Below, one piece after another: positions 61,044-64,000 of a stretch of 64,000 nt of DNA. The DNA is from Siphonodentalium dalli. Lineage: Eukaryota > Mollusca > Scaphopoda > Gadilida > Siphonodentaliidae. A program made the translations under genes and the position numbers. Positions within the stretch are counted from its first letter, which is position 1; each line of letters starts with the position of its first letter. The notes under the pieces were generated by a model, which was given only the letters and a program-made list of their open reading frames with translations, did not search any database and was not told the origin of the DNA. The stretch covers positions 62,694,893 through 62,758,892 of the forward strand of contig CP136067.1 in the NCBI GenBank assembly GCA_032622095.1, given 5' to 3'.

Positions 61044-61997
61044 ATGGCTGTGGAACGAAACTTGAAGCGCGGGAAGGGTGGCCCGGACGACAGCTTACTG
61101 AACTCAATTGATTCTAAAAAACAAAATGTGGATCTTGATGACACAAGCTTTGGCGAACCATATAGCCAAAGTACGATGATAAATGACACATCAGACAGAA
61201 TTGAAAATACACCAACAGTAAAGAAAAACATGGAAATGATAACTAGCTTCAAAATTGCCCTAAAGGATCCTGAATTTCTCCTACAAATGAAGCTTATATT
61301 CTCGGAAGTAGCTACCCAAACTGTCAACGACCTACGAAGTGAAGTGACACAACTCCGAAATGAAGCAGAAACGAAGGATGACAAAATCACTGAACTCGTA
61401 AATGAACTTGATGATCTCAAACAGTATGGCATGAGGAATACTCTTCGAATCAGTGGAATTGGAGTAGAGCCTGGCGAGGACTGTGAGGACCTAATATTGG
61501 AACTAGCAGATGAAATCGGGGTTAATATAGAACCCTATCACATCGAAAGATGCCATCGCTCTGGTCCTGAAACCCACTCAAACAGGTCAATTTTAGTCAG
61601 GTTCAACCACTACAAAGACCGTAAACGGTTCTACTTGGCACGGAGTAAACTCAAAAAACCGAAAAAATCAAAATATAACAACGTGTACATCAATGAACAC
61701 CTAACTAAAACACGAGCAAATATGGCCCATACTTGTCGTCAGATGTACAAGGACAAGGTAGTAGCTAGCACGTGGACATACAACGGTGTCGTTTTCATAA
61801 AGGACAAGTCGGATAAAGTTACCCGCCTAACTAACCCACAGGAAGTGTCTGTAATCCAGAGAATGTCAAACTGGATACCACCTGTATCCTCTAACAGCAG
61901 ACTAAATGGGCACTCAAACCAACAACAAAAAAAACCGCAAACCGGAAAATTTTGTGTAATTGGCAAGCAGATCCACTGCATTCTACTGGTTAAATAA
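61044..61997 (+). CDS. LINE ORF1 protein (L1-type transposase_22-like RNA-binding protein)
   Basis: ORF1 proteins trimerise and coat LINE RNA in ribonucleoprotein particles. The 317-residue frame is uninterrupted. Residues 1-60 are polar and probably disordered, 88-128 form a coiled coil (heptads in EVTQLRNEAETK and ELVNELDDL), 130-205 match the RRM (RNTLRISGIG, then IERCHRSGP and SILVRFNHYKDR), and 212-262 match the C-terminal domain (VYINEHLTKTRANM and STWTYNGVVFIKD). The Gln/Asn-rich tail (280-300) ends in a hydrophobic stretch, possibly after a frame change. No endonuclease or reverse transcriptase follows, so the element is cut off after ORF1. The start was chosen as the first ATG after stops, with RNLKRGKGG at the N-terminus. 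Confidence 0.75.
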   Translation: MAVERNLKRGKGGPDDSLLNSIDSKKQNVDLDDTSFGEPYSQSTMINDTSDRIENTPTVKKNMEMITSFKIALKDPEFLLQMKLIFSEVATQTVNDLRSEVTQLRNEAETKDDKITELVNELDDLKQYGMRNTLRISGIGVEPGEDCEDLILELADEIGVNIEPYHIERCHRSGPETHSNRSILVRFNHYKDRKRFYLARSKLKKPKKSKYNNVYINEHLTKTRANMAHTCRQMYKDKVVASTWTYNGVVFIKDKSDKVTRLTNPQEVSVIQRMSNWIPPVSSNSRLNGHSNQQQKKPQTGKFCVIGKQIHCILLVK

Positions 61998-62569
61998 GTC
62001 AGACTTACAGTAAAGTCATCCAGTAGATCACTTGTATATATGTTTAGGGCCGTCTAGTAAGGTATTTGTTTGCTCACTACCTGCCTACCTACCAAAAAAG
62101 AACGTCATTAAATAAATTGAGTCCACTTTTCCGAGCACCATATTACTAACTATATATACATATTTATCAATTATTCCTGCTACCACTCTTGCTATAACCG
62201 ACCAAAAACATTAAAATAGTACTATATATAAGTATTGGACCGTTTACTTGACCACTGGTCCCAGCAGGAATTGAGCAAACAAAAATGTTACTTGTATGGA
62301 GACCCTGATTACTTGTTCATATCTATTTTGTTAAAAGCTCTTGCCACCAAAAAATCGCCCAGAAATTAAACTACACAGTGCCACCCAACTAATTCGATTA
62401 AACTGCATTATCGCTTGACACCGGCAGATATTTATGAATTATCACATCAGAACGGCTAGTTCACTTTAAATGCAACATGATATGTGGTTCATCGACAAAC
62501 CTGCATCCCATGAAACTAATCTACAAAATCATATATACAACTCACCAAGAACTGGTAATTATGCTTAAG
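61998..62569. other. Non-coding stretch after LINE ORF1
   Basis: No ORF2 start, no domain and no repeat recognised. Confidence 0.4.
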
Positions 62570-62703
62570 TTTTTATATATGTGTATGTATATATATATAT
62601 ATATGGCTATATATATATGTGTATATGGCTATATATATATATGTATATGTGTATATGTATATTGTATGCATGTGTATGTATGTGTATGCATGCACATGTA
62701 TAG
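62570..62703. repeat. TA/TATG/TGCA microsatellite
   Basis: Alternating purine-pyrimidine DNA, TATATATG and GTATATGGCTATATATATAT blocks, then TGTATGCATGTGTATG; it could adopt left-handed or cruciform structure. Confidence 0.9.
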
Positions 62704-62893
62704 TTATATCTTCTTGGATTACTTTGTCCCAACTAATTAGAATGAATATTCATATGTATACAAAATTTAGAAAAAACCTATAAGTTTACACAAAATGATG
62801 ATGATGTTATACATGTTTACTTGTTTATTCTATATTATTGTGTTGTATTGTGAACATTCTTATACATGACGTATCGATATAAACTTGCACCGG

Positions 62894-62917
62894 CCCCCCC
62901 CCCCCCCCCCCCCCCCC
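62894..62917. repeat. 24-base poly-C run
   Basis: Uninterrupted C24 after GCACCGG. G runs on the opposite strand can form quadruplexes and are error-prone in sequencing. Confidence 0.95.
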
Positions 62918-63713
62918 GTGTACGTATTATAACACACGGCGTAAGCGCGATAACTCTACTGAAAATGCAGAGCCCAGCTCCAACTTGCGATAACTCAAAA
63001 CAGCCACACATTTCCCCGTTTCTCAATCAGACATAATCAGTTCGAGTATTACCCAGACAAAAATACCATCTCGATTTATTATCAAACGAAGTCAAATTAA
63101 CTTGTGCCCGTCTTCTGTTCTCAAAATTTGGCCAACTTTATCCAGCTTGTGATATGGAGTTATTTGATATAGATAGTAACATCACACCACAAATCTTTCA
63201 CAACTGAAAACAATAGGCGCAATCCACTAAACCATAAGGGCGGTAACTCTATCTCCAAAGTTAACGCCTGTTTTTTTGTTATTATAATCTGTCTGAAACA
63301 TATTTATTCGTGAAATCTGATCAAACTGCGGTATTTACTGACAACATTATATGAGCTTATTTTATCCAACCAAATTTGAATTTTTTTACTGTCCCCATAT
63401 TCGTTCTCACCTCATTGATAACGACTAGAAACCAGCACACCGCAACCTGTTCACCAGCAAATTAATCATACCAGCTGTCGCTATCAAACTGTCAAACGAT
63501 TTCTTGTTTCTCTACCCAAACTCAATTATGAAAAGTAAATACCAGAAAGCCTCGTAGCTTTACCAGCATGTCTTTTTCTCTTAAATGCATTCCTTTATTA
63601 GTATTCTTCCTTCTCTGTTGCTCTTCTGTCTATTCACTCTCTCTCAACTGTAACCTTTCTCTATCCACCTCTTATCAAATGGAACGGATTTACCTTAAAT
63701 CAATGCTTCTACT
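62918..63713. other. Non-coding stretch
   Basis: Contains GCGATAACTC twice (near 62947 and 62987) and GGGCGGTAACTC (near 63238), echoing the CATAACTC word of other repeats here. A pyrimidine-rich stretch lies at 63560-63670. No gene. Confidence 0.4.
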
Positions 63714-63793
63714 CATGCCCACCCGTGGTCCACTGGTAAATTACAAATACTATAATGGCACAATTAAGTGAATATAGATCACGGGTGGGCATG
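63714..63793. repeat. 80-bp hairpin with 14-bp perfect arms
   Basis: CATGCCCACCCGTG (63714-63727) and CACGGGTGGGCATG (63780-63793) are exact inverted repeats around a 52-base AT-rich spacer. It might be a tiny foldback repeat. The remaining bases to 64000 show nothing. Confidence 0.85.
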
Positions 63794-64000
63794 TTCCATG
63801 ACCGCGCAAACCGAGTACACAAAAAATCTCGTTGTAACTATTCTTCTTCAAAGCTTTTAATATCGTGCTTCAAATACTACATGAAAGGAGCCACACTTGA
63901 AACTATTGTTCTGTACTTAATAGTCTTCCTATTGCTCGAACACCAATCAATATGTGATAAAAAAAACGATCTTATGTGGATGGTTAAAAACCAAACGACT

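Overview
This window looks like animal nuclear DNA, most likely a lophotrochozoan and plausibly a mollusc. That is an inference from the mix of repeats: modular repeats carrying a GGGCCATAACTC-like word, Mutator-like transposases followed by a YqaJ nuclease, long G and C homopolymers, and degenerate DNA transposons and LINEs. I see no host gene, tRNA, rRNA or CRISPR array. Everything I can interpret is satellite DNA or mobile DNA.

Positions 1-31535 are one head-to-tail tandem array of 24 nearly identical units, 23 complete and the last cut short. The short unit is about 835 bp. In 18 of the 24 units it carries a 647-bp MITE with 19-bp perfect terminal inverted repeats, always in the same TTAA, giving a long unit of about 1487 bp. 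Six units (2, 5, 7, 10, 13, 14) keep the empty TTAA. Unit length is set almost wholly by one poly-G run of 9-20 bases. Diagnostic substitutions recur every third unit in the right-hand part, indicating a trimeric higher-order repeat. The array stops exactly at the outer end of a MITE.

Positions 31536-40600 are a patchwork: a TA microsatellite, two head-to-tail modular repeats (31685-32797), an apparent TIR element flanked by TA (32812-36706) that holds a 300-350 bp tandem repeat and a lone arm of a foldback element, a 161-bp tandem repeat, and several hairpins.

Positions 40600-52565 hold a 4.2-kb foldback element (arms of about 1.2 kb around a 46-bp-period minisatellite), then a decayed gene encoding a Ulp1-like cysteine protease and a MULE-type transposase with a GATA-like zinc motif. 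The 3' end of that gene is split by a 3.66-kb TA-flanked element; coding resumes in frame after it.

Positions 52566-64000 hold another tandem repeat, the 3' end of a LINE on the minus strand, a nearly intact Mutator-like transposase plus YqaJ-nuclease gene (two nonsense codons and one homopolymer frameshift), a LINE ORF1, a TA/TG microsatellite and a 24-base poly-C run. The genes do not form a pathway; they are independent selfish elements, several nested in one another.
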